DNA from: Albugo candida
Taxonomy: Eukaryota; Oomycota; Peronosporomycetes; Albuginales
Reading direction: 5' to 3'
Length of the DNA stretch: 64,000 nucleotides
NCBI GenBank assembly: GCA_040437565.1
Contig: JBDOQK010000012.1
Coordinates: forward strand, 372,001 to 436,000
Under the pieces are notes generated by a model. The model searched no databases, was not told the DNA's origin, and saw nothing but the letters and a program-made list of their open reading frames with translations. Of this stretch, positions 9,471-19,511 are shown one piece after another; position 1 is the first letter of the stretch, and each line of letters starts with the position of its first letter. The position numbers were made by a program, and so were the translations under genes.

Positions 9471-12185
9471 ATGCGAGATCGCAGTAAGACATCCACACGT
9501 CCACGTTTCCAATCGAGATCAGCTTCACGCGATTACCGAAATCGAAGAGGGCGGTCTCAGTCAAAGTACTCCTCCCGAAATCGACGAGATCTATCTAGAA
9601 GTAAATCGAGACCACGAAGAAAGTCGCGACCTCGTTTAAGATCCTCCTCAAGTGATTCTTCTGATCATTCGTACAGAAGGAAAAGTAGAAAAAGGAAGGT
9701 TTTGAGCACATCTCGCTCTCGGACGCGTTCCCGCTCACACCACCGTAACTCCAGGCTCGCTTCTCGCTCCAATTCGCGAAATCGATCACGAAAGAGAACT
9801 AGCTCTAATGGGAGAACGAAAAGAAAATCTGCATCGCCAAAGCGTCATGGGAAAGAAACCGAAAGACGAGCAACTGATAAGATCAATGGAAACGGACGAG
9901 ATGGAAGCCAATCAAATCGATCTTTACATGATGATGCAAGTTTGAAAAAATCAAACACAAGAAAGCGAAGACGATCGTTTTCAACGAGCTCTAGTTCCTC
10001 GGAATCAGACGCTACTTCGACTCCCGTGAAAAAGGATAAAAATACTCGATCTCCGGATAAACAAGATCGTAAATTGGCAGGAGCGAAATTTCCATCGAGA
10101 AATGCATCACCAAGAAAAACAGCTTCTGGTATCAATCAAGCGAAGAATTCAAAAGATGAAAAAGCGGCTAAATCTTCAAATAGACCTAGCCGGCGAGATT
10201 CTTCAGCGTCTTCTGACTCTGATTCATCACAGTCTTCTTCTGAATCTTCGTCATCTTCGTCGCATCCTTCAACTGCGAGAAAGGTGTCCAGGACAAATAA
10301 GGAAGATTCAGGTCGTCACGGTAGAAAAAATGAGCAGAAGGCTGATACAACTAAAAAGGGCAATGACTCAGGGGCATCAGATTCAGCGCAGAACGATTTG
10401 AAAAATGCCAAGCCGGCTAGAGCTTCTAACATTTTTTTAAATGACCCTCGAGCTGGAAGAACGGGAGGTGTATACATCCCACCTTTTAAATTGGCTCAGC
10501 TGCGGCAGGAGCAGCACCCTGACAAGACCTCGCAAGAATACCAGAGAATGACATGGGATGCATTGCGAAAGAGTCTAAATGGCCTGATCAACAAGGTGAA
10601 TGTATCCAATACAGCAAATATTATACCCGAACTCTTTCAGGAGAATCTTGTGCGCGGACGCGGTATCCTGACGCGATCGATCATGAAAGCTCAACTTGCT
10701 TCTCCTGGATTTACGCATATTTATGCAGCACTTGTGGCTGTCTTGAACACGAAAATGCCAGAAAATGGAGAATTACTGATAAAACGTGTTGTGTATCGTT
10801 TTCGACGTTCGTTTCAGCGAGGGGATAAGGTTGTTGCCATCGCATTGGTTCGATTCATCGCTCATCTTGTGAACCAGCAAATTGTCCATGAACTACTAGC
10901 TTTGGAAATTCTAACGCTTTTGCTTGCGTCCCCAACGGATGATTCCGTTGAGGTAGCTGTGAACTTTACCAAAGAATGTGGACAAATACTTGCAGAATTG
11001 TGTCCAGAAGGTCTTCGTGCCATTTTCGAACGCTTCCGTGGCATCCTACATGAAGGAGACATTGACAAACGGGTCCAGTACACGATTGAAGGTTTATTTG
11101 CGATTCGTAAGGGTGGCTTTGCCGACTACCCAGCCGTGCATGAACAGCTCGATCTCGTCGAGAGCGGAGATCAGATTACCCATGAAATTGGTCTGGAAGA
11201 TGAAATCGACCCAGAGGATCGACTTGATGTGTTTCGATTCGATCCGGACTACGAGAAGAACGAAGCTATGTGGACAGAGATCAAAAACGAGATTCTTGGA
11301 GAATCTGATTCAGAGAATGATGAAGCGAGCTCAGGCGACGAAAGCGATCACGCCGGTGAGGCTAACGAGCAAGAACAACAGAATTCTCAGCAAAATGCGA
11401 TCCAGGATTGCACCGAGCAAGATCTAGTGAATTTGCGAAGAACAATATATCTGACGATCATGTCTAGCGTTGGACATGAAGAATGTGCCCACAAGCTGCT
11501 CAAAATTCAAATCCGATCAGGGCAGGAAAAAGAGATTTGTTCGATGTTGATAGAATGCTGCAGTCAGGAGCGCACGTATCTTCGTTATTACGGATTACTT
11601 GGACAACGATTTTGCTTGATAAAGCGCGAGTACCAAGATGCGTTTGATGAATGTTTCATGGAACAATATTCTCTCATTCACCGCCTCGAAACCAACAAAC
11701 TTCGCAATGTTGCTAAATTCTTTGCACATTTGCTATTCACAGATGCATTACCGTGGACGATTTTGGAGTACATCCGGCTAAATGAAGAAGAAACAACTTC
11801 AAGCTCCCGAATTTTCATCAAGATGCTTTGTCAGGAATTGGCAGAGCATATGGGCATGAAAACGCTGAAGGAGCGATTGACGGATGAATACATGCAAGAA
11901 ATATTCGCAGGTTTATTTCCAAAAGATCATCCCCGTAACACGCGTTTCGCAATCAATTTTTTCACTTCCATCGGGCTTGGTGGATTGACCACAGAGCTCC
12001 GAGAGTTTTTGAAAAACGCTCCAAAATTGATTATGAACAACACCTCAAAGAATGAGAGCAGGACTTCCAGTAGTGATGACAGTAGCAGTAGCGGAAGCGA
12101 TACTGACTCCAGTAGTAGTAACAGTGATACCTCCAGCAATTCGGATTCCAGTTCCGATTCCTCCGACAGTAGTGATTCCGATTGA
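9471..12185 (+). CDS. CWC22: Pre-mRNA-splicing factor CWC22 (nucampholin), RS-rich
   Basis: Uninterrupted 904-codon frame. The first 290 residues are an Arg/Ser, Lys and acidic low-complexity region. The start of the core is the conserved RTGGVYIPPFKLAQLR, followed by the MIF4G domain (WDALRKSLNGLINKVN, ARGILTRS-like GRGILTRSIMKAQLASP, VVYRFRRSFQRGD) and then the MA3 domain (DLVNLRRTIYLTIMSSVGHEE, ERTYLRYYGLLGQRFC, WTILEYIRLNEEE). It ends in a Ser/Asp-rich repeat tail. CWC22 recruits eIF4A3 to the spliceosome for exon-junction-complex loading and is needed for the first catalytic step. Length and order match the family. The neighbouring CWC15 works in the same complex. Confidence 0.95.
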   Translation: MRDRSKTSTRPRFQSRSASRDYRNRRGRSQSKYSSRNRRDLSRSKSRPRRKSRPRLRSSSSDSSDHSYRRKSRKRKVLSTSRSRTRSRSHHRNSRLASRSNSRNRSRKRTSSNGRTKRKSASPKRHGKETERRATDKINGNGRDGSQSNRSLHDDASLKKSNTRKRRRSFSTSSSSSESDATSTPVKKDKNTRSPDKQDRKLAGAKFPSRNASPRKTASGINQAKNSKDEKAAKSSNRPSRRDSSASSDSDSSQSSSESSSSSSHPSTARKVSRTNKEDSGRHGRKNEQKADTTKKGNDSGASDSAQNDLKNAKPARASNIFLNDPRAGRTGGVYIPPFKLAQLRQEQHPDKTSQEYQRMTWDALRKSLNGLINKVNVSNTANIIPELFQENLVRGRGILTRSIMKAQLASPGFTHIYAALVAVLNTKMPENGELLIKRVVYRFRRSFQRGDKVVAIALVRFIAHLVNQQIVHELLALEILTLLLASPTDDSVEVAVNFTKECGQILAELCPEGLRAIFERFRGILHEGDIDKRVQYTIEGLFAIRKGGFADYPAVHEQLDLVESGDQITHEIGLEDEIDPEDRLDVFRFDPDYEKNEAMWTEIKNEILGESDSENDEASSGDESDHAGEANEQEQQNSQQNAIQDCTEQDLVNLRRTIYLTIMSSVGHEECAHKLLKIQIRSGQEKEICSMLIECCSQERTYLRYYGLLGQRFCLIKREYQDAFDECFMEQYSLIHRLETNKLRNVAKFFAHLLFTDALPWTILEYIRLNEEETTSSSRIFIKMLCQELAEHMGMKTLKERLTDEYMQEIFAGLFPKDHPRNTRFAINFFTSIGLGGLTTELREFLKNAPKLIMNNTSKNESRTSSSDDSSSSGSDTDSSSSNSDTSSNSDSSSDSSDSSDSD

Positions 12186-12255
12186 TTCCACCAAATACAA
12201 TACTGCGTTATTTTTAATTCCAGATCGCTTGTATTCGCTCGAACCCAAATACAGC

Positions 12256-14448
12256 ATGGACAAGAATATTGCGGAAGCTGCGGATTTGGAGCGCATTCTG
12301 CAGCAGCAAAATGCTGTTCGAGACGTTCTCATTAAAACACCCGAAGCCCGAGACCCATGGGATATTGATCTTCTCCACGAATTTGTGATGCGCAATAGTA
12401 ATACGTATCGACTGTTTCAAGGAGCACAAGAAATTATCTGCAAGACAATCTGTCGGGAACTCACACTATTGGAGCTTCCAAGGAATGCACTGGTTTGCAA
12501 GCAAGGCGAATTCGGCGATACATTTTATATAATCTTTTCGGGGCGCGTGTCGATCTATGTCGAGACGCGTTGTCGATTATCATGTGATGAAGATGGCACA
12601 TGGCAATCAGGAAATTTTCAGACGTTGGATATTGATGACTCGGCTAGAATGGATGTTTTGTGTAAAAAATTCGGCGCGTGGAAGAACACAATTGAGCGTG
12701 GAGGAACATTCGGTGAGGTTGCAGTCTCCGATCCAACAGCAAAGCGAACTGGTACGGTGATATGTGATACTCCTGTAGCTTTGATTTGCTTGAAACGAGG
12801 TGCATATCAACGTCTTCTCCGTATCACCAACTCATCCGAGCTCAAATTCACTGAGGTTGAGTTCCTGAAAACCTTATTTCTTTTCCGGAATTGGCCGCAC
12901 GCTGGTCTCACGCGCTTGTCACGTCAACTCAAGCGCACAAATTTCCCGGCTGCCACATTTCTCACACGTGTTGGTGCTGAAGCAAGCGTCTTGTACTTTA
13001 TATATGATGGACTTGTTCAAGAATCAGTCCCGGTCGTTCATTATTGCGATGCAAACGGACTGATTAAAAAGTGTATGACGACCGAAGATTACTCGAAGAA
13101 GCAATCGGGGCTACAGGTTCTTCCACATTCGTTGGATATGAGTCGTTATCGCAAAGCCCATTTAGAACTGACTCTCTACCAAGAACACGATATTTGTGCA
13201 GAGCTGCCATTTTACCTCAATAAGACTACACATCAGACCAATTTACTTGCCATGAATCATGTCAAAGCATTGGCAATGGATGTATGTTGCTAGCTGATGC
13301 TTTTTTCACGTTGTTGACAGTTGCATTCACTTTAGCGTCAAACGTGGAAAGAGCTTTTTCAGTTCCGTGGATCCCAATACATTCGCGACGCGTATCAATT
13401 GATTCGATCCCTTGCCGAGACAAGAGAAGATTGGCGGCAAACTCGACTCAAGCTTGCATTAGCCAACCCAAGGCTCACTCTTACCATGTAAGTGACCGTA
13501 TGCAATGTTGATAGAGAATGAGACTATCAGTATCATAGCTCCACAATGGACATGATGCAGGATGGACACTGTGTCTGCGGATGGTGTGGAAGTCAAGATC
13601 ACTCGACGGGAAATTCTCGCTGCATGGTTATGCAGGAGTCAAAGCGTAAGGAAGCTGGTCGAGCCCAAATACAGTACAATAAGTTAATCGAAAATGCTCA
13701 GTTTCAGTCCTCCGTAAATCGATCAGCCTCACTGAGTTTTGCCAAAGGAGCTCAACTAGTGAGCACCTGGATGCGTCTCAATTCGAGGGTGCCATCTACC
13801 CTGGATGACCATACAAGCGATAAACCAAATAGCAATTCCATAACAACTCTTCCAAATGTGACACTCCCATCTCAGCAGCCTCTCATTTATGAACGGAGTA
13901 GTCCTCTGCAAGAAGTGGATCAGAAAAAGCACGATGACACTCTGGCTGAGCTTGAGGCTCTGACAGCGACTTCGAAACCACACTCGACACCATCAAATGA
14001 GAGAAGAATAGTTGATCGATCAGACCAAAATTCGTCTTTATCGACATCTCTCACCGAAGTAGTTGATGCTCAAACGGAGGAGATTCGTGTGGGGACTTTC
14101 ACAGAGGGTATTGCAGCAGAATATCGATCTGTAATGCTTAAAAAAATGAAAAGAGTAACATCTATGGAACAGTATCTCAAAACACGCCGCGATATGCTAG
14201 CCGTGATAAGTCAGAATTCAAATGCGCCAGAATTCGAGCGACGCTTTGAGGCAAAGTTGAAGCTGATGCCAAGCAAACCGAAAATTCCGCGCCAAACTCG
14301 ACGATTTATATCGAAGACGTCGCGGGATCCAGGTCCAAACCGCTTTAATCGAAAGATCAATCGGATGCTTCGTAAAATACAAGGCAATGGTCATGCAGCT
14401 CCCACAATTGAGGAGTCTTTACAAGACATAGCGTCATATTCCGCTTGA
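12256..14448 (+). CDS. Protein with two cyclic-nucleotide-binding-like domains and a C-terminal zinc-knuckle-like motif
   Basis: Three exons: 12256-13281, 13336-13487 and 13539-14448, with a strong GTAAGT donor at 13488. The first cNMP-binding domain reads LPRNALVCKQGEFGDTFYII, FSGRVSIYVE and the phosphate-binding-cassette-like GGTFGEVAVSDPTAKRTGTV. A second, more diverged domain follows (LSRQLKRTNFPAATFLTRVG, LYFIYDGLVQES). Exon 2 adds a helical segment (WKELFQFRGSQYIRDAYQLI). Exon 3 opens with HCVCGWCGSQDHSTGNSRC, a Cys/His cluster like a zinc knuckle (CX2CX4HX6C), then a Ser/Gln-rich tail with a basic end. The first cassette keeps Gly-Glu and an Arg, so cAMP or cGMP binding is possible. 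No kinase or channel domain is attached. I do not know an orthologue by name. Confidence 0.75.
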
Positions 14449-14524
14449 CTGCAACGCGTTTGAACCAGTTAACAGTCATACATCATCATAACCAGTTTGT
14501 GCACAGATAGTAATATATGCGAAA

Positions 14525-16161
14525 ATGGCGAACGAATCGCCGATTGCGCTTTATGACGCATTACGACGCACAAAGAGACGAAAACTAGTAGGTAAAGGAC
14601 AATACTACTTTGTTGGTATGGCTGGATATGATGTTTTTGCATACTGTTCTTTAGTTTCACTTTCGTCATCCGAGGAGGACAGTGATGGAGACAAAACGCC
14701 TGTGCCTTCTCGTCGAACACGCAAGCAGGGTTGACATTTTTTTACAGTGGACTAAATGAATTGAGCGAGAAGCCTTAACATTTTCTTACCAGCAGGAAAA
14801 GAGACCGTAGAAAGCTCGAGTAAAGAACACATTCGAGAAACATTTGATCAAGATGATCACTTCTCGAAAGAAATCAATCGGGAATTAGATAACGACATAG
14901 TGCTGCAGAAAACGCGCGCTTTGATAGAGTATATAGTGAAGGGTGGATTGTCGCCGTACTGACTAGGAATGTGCTTGGTCTGTGCTAGTAAGGTTGCATC
15001 CAGTCGAAATGGCCTCAAAAATCGTTTGGATAGTGCTGCGGTTTCTTCGCTTCGCGATGAAATCATAGTGATAGACTTGGCAGATGAAAATGAAAAGCAG
15101 ACAGGTATTCGACATAGCACCAAACATACCAATTCATCCACACGAAGTGCTGCAAGCTCTCTGGATATCACATTGGAAGTTCATTCAAATGAAAATCGAA
15201 TCGATTACGTTACTATTCCAAAGGTGAAATCTGCTGCATACCCGCAGCGTAAATATGTAATCAGTATTTGATAATTGGAAGTAGCTTGCGACATCTTTGA
15301 ATGCTCTGTATGCAACTTATGGTGGCCTCCATGGTCTCTTGGATGAAGAGCTGGAATTCACATTCAAAGGAATAGAGCTTTCTGTTGAACAGTCTCCATC
15401 CATGCTGAACATGAGGTCGGGAGATGTGGTTAAAGCTGTTATTCGAGCAAAACCTTTCAAACAAGGCTCAAATAAACGTCACGTACATCTGTGGGTGTCA
15501 GTAAATGGAGCGAGCGATGAAGAGTTCCACATACAAGCAGTACGCTCCACTCTAAATATTAACAAACTTTACCTTTTCATAGTTATCATCCAACAGGATC
15601 TACCGCTCAAATCGCTGCAAGGAACTATATGCGAGAAACATAACATCCTCAACCGCGAGTCGATAGTAATGGTCATTGACGGTGCCGTTCTGGATATGTC
15701 AGAGTCTGCCGAAGTAAGCATTTTGATAACGATTAAGCACTTCATGATCGTCTTGATTTGGTAGTTTTATGGGCTCATGAATGAAGATCGGATCAATGTG
15801 GTCTTGAAAGATTTCTCGGATCCTCGGGCTGTAACGATACAGTTGCGATTCCAAAATGGCGATATTGAATCTGCATCTATAGTTCCCGTAAGGCTCACAT
15901 TTACCACCTGAAAAGCGCTCTTGTTTGAACGATCAGATGATGTATAGATTAATAAAGTGACAACTTTGATTCAGCAAATTACAAAAAAGAAAAGCTGCAA
16001 GACGACCACTTTTGCATTACGTATCGACGGTGAAACAATGCATGGAGATCGCTGCTTCCTCGTAAGATATCTGCACTATATGTGAGATGAAACAATAACT
16101 ACATTTCTTGTAGGATTATGACATCGAAGGAGGTGAACTAATCGAGGTCTGCACAATTTAA
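14525..16161 (+). CDS. Protein with three tandem SUMO/ubiquitin-like domains (Rad60/Esc2/NIP45-like)
   Basis: About nine small exons joined by 50-70 bp introns. After a charged N-terminus and the acidic motif RDEIIVIDLADENEK, three beta-grasp-like segments follow. Domain 1 includes LEFTFKGIELSVEQSPSML and NMRSGDVV (15297-15440), like SUMO's FDG and DMEDxD. Domain 2 starts VHLWVSVNGASDEEF and continues in the exons around 15597-15714. Domain 3 runs through VTIQLRFQNGDIE (15770-15890), ALRIDGETMHGDRCFL (15950-16061) and DYDIEGGELIEVCTI at the end. The intron 14932-14991 has a good TACTGAC branch site and fixes the frame. Rad60-Esc2-NIP45 proteins carry two SUMO-like domains and act in SUMO-dependent genome maintenance; three would be unusual. 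Its TAA overlaps the stop of the convergent gene. Confidence 0.75.
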
Positions 16162-17156
16162 TCCAAGAATATCTCATTTATTCGCACTCTCTCTTCCTCT
16201 ATCGAATCGCCATCTACCTTGACGACCAAAGCTCGCGAAGTTGCGCGATACTTTGATCGCAAGCGTGAAGCTAGGTAAACAAGCATGAATGTCGCCAAAT
16301 GACTCAACAATAGCCCCGCATACCACAATGGCGATAGTGGAGTGTCTACTTTCATGAAAGGATACGGCCAGAACTCGTGCTTGATTATTTCGTGCATGAA
16401 CCAAATAAATATTGTATACATTGTCGGCCACAAAAGTAAGAACGGAATGGCGTTCAGCGATATAACATGCTGCGTGCATGTGAAGTCAGCGATGAGCCAT
16501 AAGATATTAACTCCATGTTCAAAAAAGCTGATGATATTTACGACTTTTCCTGCTTTGTGATCTCTCACAGCTTCAGGATACAAGATGCTCCAAACCACCA
16601 CCGCCACCAATATAGATGTCGCAAGGCAAACATCGAAAATGAGTTCGAGCCGCAACCAACTTCGTCTCCATTGTCGGGTTGCCATCATATTATCGCCTAT
16701 GGAGTCAAACGAAGTCTCTGCTCTACCCTCTAGAGCGACATATAGCGCTTCTTCGTGTATCTTGCGTTTCTGGATGAGATCATACGTTCTCCAAGTAGAC
16801 GCGAGAAAGTAGATACTTTGCAGCATCATGTTCCAAGTAGTATACATGACTATACATTTCGCATGGGTTCGTATAATATTGATGAACAGAATGCTAACGA
16901 AAAATGCTGTGCCAAGCACACGAAATGAGAGCAGTTGATGTATTGAACACCATGCGGCCGGGGAATACAATGGAGAATACAAAGCACTATCTTCAAAGTT
17001 TGACAGAACAAGATGATCCTGATTATATTTACGATGTAGCAACCACAATGCTGCTGAAAGAACCAAAAGAAGCTCAAACAGGTCAACATACGTCTCCCAA
17101 GGAACTAATGAGACCGTATTGATATAAGACGTAATGGAGTTCATCGCAAAATGCAC
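16158..17156 (-). CDS. Multi-pass membrane protein, AIG1/FAR-17a or Rolling-stone-like
   Basis: Single-exon frame of 332 residues with about six or seven hydrophobic segments. Landmarks include MYTTWNMMLQSIYFLASTWRT, a loop with several Trp and Arg, EHGVNILWLIADF, WPTMYTIFIWFMHEI and EFWPYPFM. The WP-T-Y and WPYPF patterns resemble those in the AIG1/FAR-17a family (lipid hydrolases) and Rolling-stone-like proteins. I cannot point to the catalytic Thr/His pair with confidence, so the enzymatic role is open. The C-terminal tail is basic then acidic. Its stop codon shares bases with that of the preceding plus-strand gene. Confidence 0.6.
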   Translation of the reverse strand: MHFAMNSITSYINTVSLVPWETYVDLFELLLVLSAALWLLHRKYNQDHLVLSNFEDSALYSPLYSPAAWCSIHQLLSFRVLGTAFFVSILFINIIRTHAKCIVMYTTWNMMLQSIYFLASTWRTYDLIQKRKIHEEALYVALEGRAETSFDSIGDNMMATRQWRRSWLRLELIFDVCLATSILVAVVVWSILYPEAVRDHKAGKVVNIISFFEHGVNILWLIADFTCTQHVISLNAIPFLLLWPTMYTIFIWFMHEIIKHEFWPYPFMKVDTPLSPLWYAGLLLSHLATFMLVYLASRLRSKYRATSRALVVKVDGDSIEEERVRINEIFLD

Positions 17157-17240
17157 AAATTAGAAGTGCCAAAATGACAAGCTGAGATTTTAGAATGTTC
17201 GCATCAGCAGGATATTGTTATTGGACAAAATACCACAGGA

Positions 17241-18551
17241 ATGCGCCGGATTTTAAGCATTGTTTCGGGCGTATTAGTCATGGTAGCGCTTGGTTCCAAT
17301 CACGCGATCTCAGTTTGGAATGCCGATCTGAAGGAAACTTTGCATTATACACAATCACAAATATCTTCGGTATGCGCATTGGCTTCTTTGGGTGTTTATT
17401 TCTCCATCAGTACTGGTTATTTGTTTGATCGAATGGGTGCGCATAAGAGCGTATTATGCAGCGCTTTACTGCTATCTGGATTTTACTTTTTCTTATCGGC
17501 CGAAGTGGCCACGAAAAAGTATATCCCGGCGTCATTTGTCGGCATTTTGTTTGTTTTGATTGGGCAGAGCTCGAATTTTGGTGTGTTTGCATCACTGGCA
17601 TGCAATGAGGGACTTTACGGAAGTGTAAATCGCGGCAAGATAATTTCTCTGCAATTGGCATCATATAGCGCTGGTGCAGCCGTATTTTCGACCATGTACC
17701 GCAAGTATTTTACGCATAATGTGCAACTTTACTTTCGATTTTTAGGGTTTACCATGCTATTCGTGCTGTTGTTGGCATATTTCGCGCTTTATCGCGAGAA
17801 AAACGAAAAGGGAACAGAAAAGTCGTCGCAAAGTACTTTTGGAAACGAAAAGATCGATTCGGTGGACATAAGTGATTTAGCGTTACTCAAAGACTCTAGA
17901 TTCTGGCTTTTGTTCCTCATCGTTCTGGTTTTGGTCGGAGGCTCTTTGTTTGTTATGGCAAACATCTCATTTATTGTCGAATCTTTACAGGGACCAGTTA
18001 ATCAGGTTTCTTACATGGTTGCTATGTTCTCATTAGGAAATTGTGCAGGTCGTATCGTCACTGGAGTTTTGTCAGATCACCTGGTAGCACGGATTCCTCG
18101 AATACATTACATTACATTTGCAGCAGCTTTGACTGCGCTGAACCAGCTTCTTTTTCTCCTTATCTCGCCGAATTGGCTCATTCTACCAATTTCCATCGCA
18201 GGAATATCAGATGGGATGGTCTTTTCGACTTTTCCGGTCTTGGTGCGGGAATGCTTTGGAAGTCGGCATTTCGGGAAGAATTTTGGGTACATTAGCTTGG
18301 CGAATGCAATTGGATTTCCTCTCTTCCTCAGTCCAATAGCTTCGTGGGTGTATAGCCATTATGCAACTATATCTGGTGCGAACAACGTCGAAACATGTGC
18401 TGGATCACACTGCTTCCAAGCAATTTTCTATTTGATAAGTTTTCTGAGCTTGGTGGTGCTTGCAGCCTGCGTGCGATTTGCACAAATCGAATCCGTTACT
18501 GAATCCGTCAAAGTAGGAGATAATGAAATTACTCCTTTACTTCCTGTTTAA
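17241..18551 (+). CDS. Major facilitator superfamily transporter (nodulin/monocarboxylate-like)
   Basis: Single exon of 436 residues with about 12 hydrophobic helices and a central charged loop (residues roughly 185-215). MFS landmarks are visible: GYLFDRMGAHKSVL after helix 2 (the G-x-x-x-D-R-x-G signature), the symmetrical GRIVTGVLSDHL after helix 8, and ECFGSRHFGKNFGYISLANA near helix 10. The last two resemble the nodulin-like/NFD4 group of plant and oomycete MFS proteins. Substrate unknown; small organic acids, amino acids or metals are all possible. The C-terminus has an acidic ENEITPLLP-like end (DNEITPLLPV), possibly a sorting signal. The 3' half is repeated after an assembly gap. Confidence 0.9.
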   Translation: MRRILSIVSGVLVMVALGSNHAISVWNADLKETLHYTQSQISSVCALASLGVYFSISTGYLFDRMGAHKSVLCSALLLSGFYFFLSAEVATKKYIPASFVGILFVLIGQSSNFGVFASLACNEGLYGSVNRGKIISLQLASYSAGAAVFSTMYRKYFTHNVQLYFRFLGFTMLFVLLLAYFALYREKNEKGTEKSSQSTFGNEKIDSVDISDLALLKDSRFWLLFLIVLVLVGGSLFVMANISFIVESLQGPVNQVSYMVAMFSLGNCAGRIVTGVLSDHLVARIPRIHYITFAAALTALNQLLFLLISPNWLILPISIAGISDGMVFSTFPVLVRECFGSRHFGKNFGYISLANAIGFPLFLSPIASWVYSHYATISGANNVETCAGSHCFQAIFYLISFLSLVVLAACVRFAQIESVTESVKVGDNEITPLLPV

Positions 18552-19266
18552 TGCGCTGGTCTCTCACCTTTCTCCCATTTTGCAAAGTGTGAATTGCTCA
18601 TGTTCAAAAACAAAAAAAATATGATCGNNNNNNNNNNNNNNNNNNNNNNNNNNNNNNNNNNNNNNNNNNNNNNNNNNNNNNNNNNNNNNNNNNNNNNNNN
18701 NNNNNNNNNNNNNNNNNNNNNNNNNNNACGGATTCCTCGAATACATTACATTACATTTGCAGCAGCTTTGACTGCGCTGAACCAGCTTCTTTTCCTCCTT
18801 ATCTCGCCGAATTGGCTCATTCTACCAATTTCCATCGCAGGAATATCAGATGGGATGGTCTTTTCGACTTTTCCGGTCTTGGTGCGGGAATGCTTTGGAA
18901 GTCGGCATTTCGGGAAGAATTTTGGGTACATTAGCTTGGCGAATGCAATTGGATTTCCTCTCTTCCTCAGTCCAATAGCTTCGTGGGTGTATAGCCATTA
19001 TGCAACTATATCTGGTGCGAACAACGTCGAAACATGTGCTGGATCACACTGCTTCCAAGCAATTTTCTATTTGATAAGTTTTCTGAGCTTGGTGGTGCTT
19101 GCAGCCTGCGTGCGATTTGCACAAATCGAATCCGTTACTGAATCCGTCAAAGTAGGAGATAATGAAATTACTCCTTTACTTCCTGTTTAATGCGCTGGTC
19201 TCTCACCTTTCTCCCATTTTGCAAAGTGTGAATTGCTCATGTTCAAAAACAAAAAAAATATGATCG
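18089..19266. repeat. 539-bp direct repeat across a 100-N gap (assembly overlap with one mismatch)
   Basis: Bases 18089-18627 reappear at 18728-19266, separated by 100 Ns (18628-18727). The second copy is a headless 3' half of the MFS gene ending at 19190. One base differs: T at 18155 versus C at 18794, a synonymous change in a Phe codon. This is best read as two overlapping contigs from the same locus, possibly two alleles, rather than a real duplication. The frame 18728-19190 should not be counted as a separate gene. Confidence 0.9.
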
Positions 19267-19331
19267 TGTAGACCGATACGAGTAACCTTGGAGGATTTCG
19301 TCTTGTGACAGAGGAGAAGTCAATACGCGGA

Positions 19332-19511
19332 TTAGCTGGAACGATATAGAGGTAAGAAGAGAGTCTGGGCCATGTTCGATGCGATACGGCGACAATATAA
19401 ATGCAAAATATATTCAGAGATTTGAGCAAAATCGACTCGAAGGGTGTTGCGTTTAAGTCGCTTACCGATGATCAGGTGCCGTCTACTAGTGCTGATGAAT
19501 CGGGCAAACAT
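19332..19511 (-). CDS. Possible small mitochondrial-type protein (59 aa), weak
   Basis: From ATG 19511 the frame begins MFARFISTSRRHLIIGKRLKR, which looks like a mitochondrial presequence, and ends at 19332. It partly overlaps the last codons of the upstream minus-strand gene in another frame. A GTAAGC donor-like site within it could also mark it as a first exon. No family is recognised and it may be a chance frame. Confidence 0.2.
   Translation of the reverse strand: MFARFISTSRRHLIIGKRLKRNTLRVDFAQISEYILHLYCRRIASNMAQTLFLPLYRSS

Noticed and set aside
12060-12190. Simple repeat of Ser/Asp codons as a stand-alone repeat element
   Set aside because: It is the in-frame low-complexity tail of CWC22, common in splicing factors.
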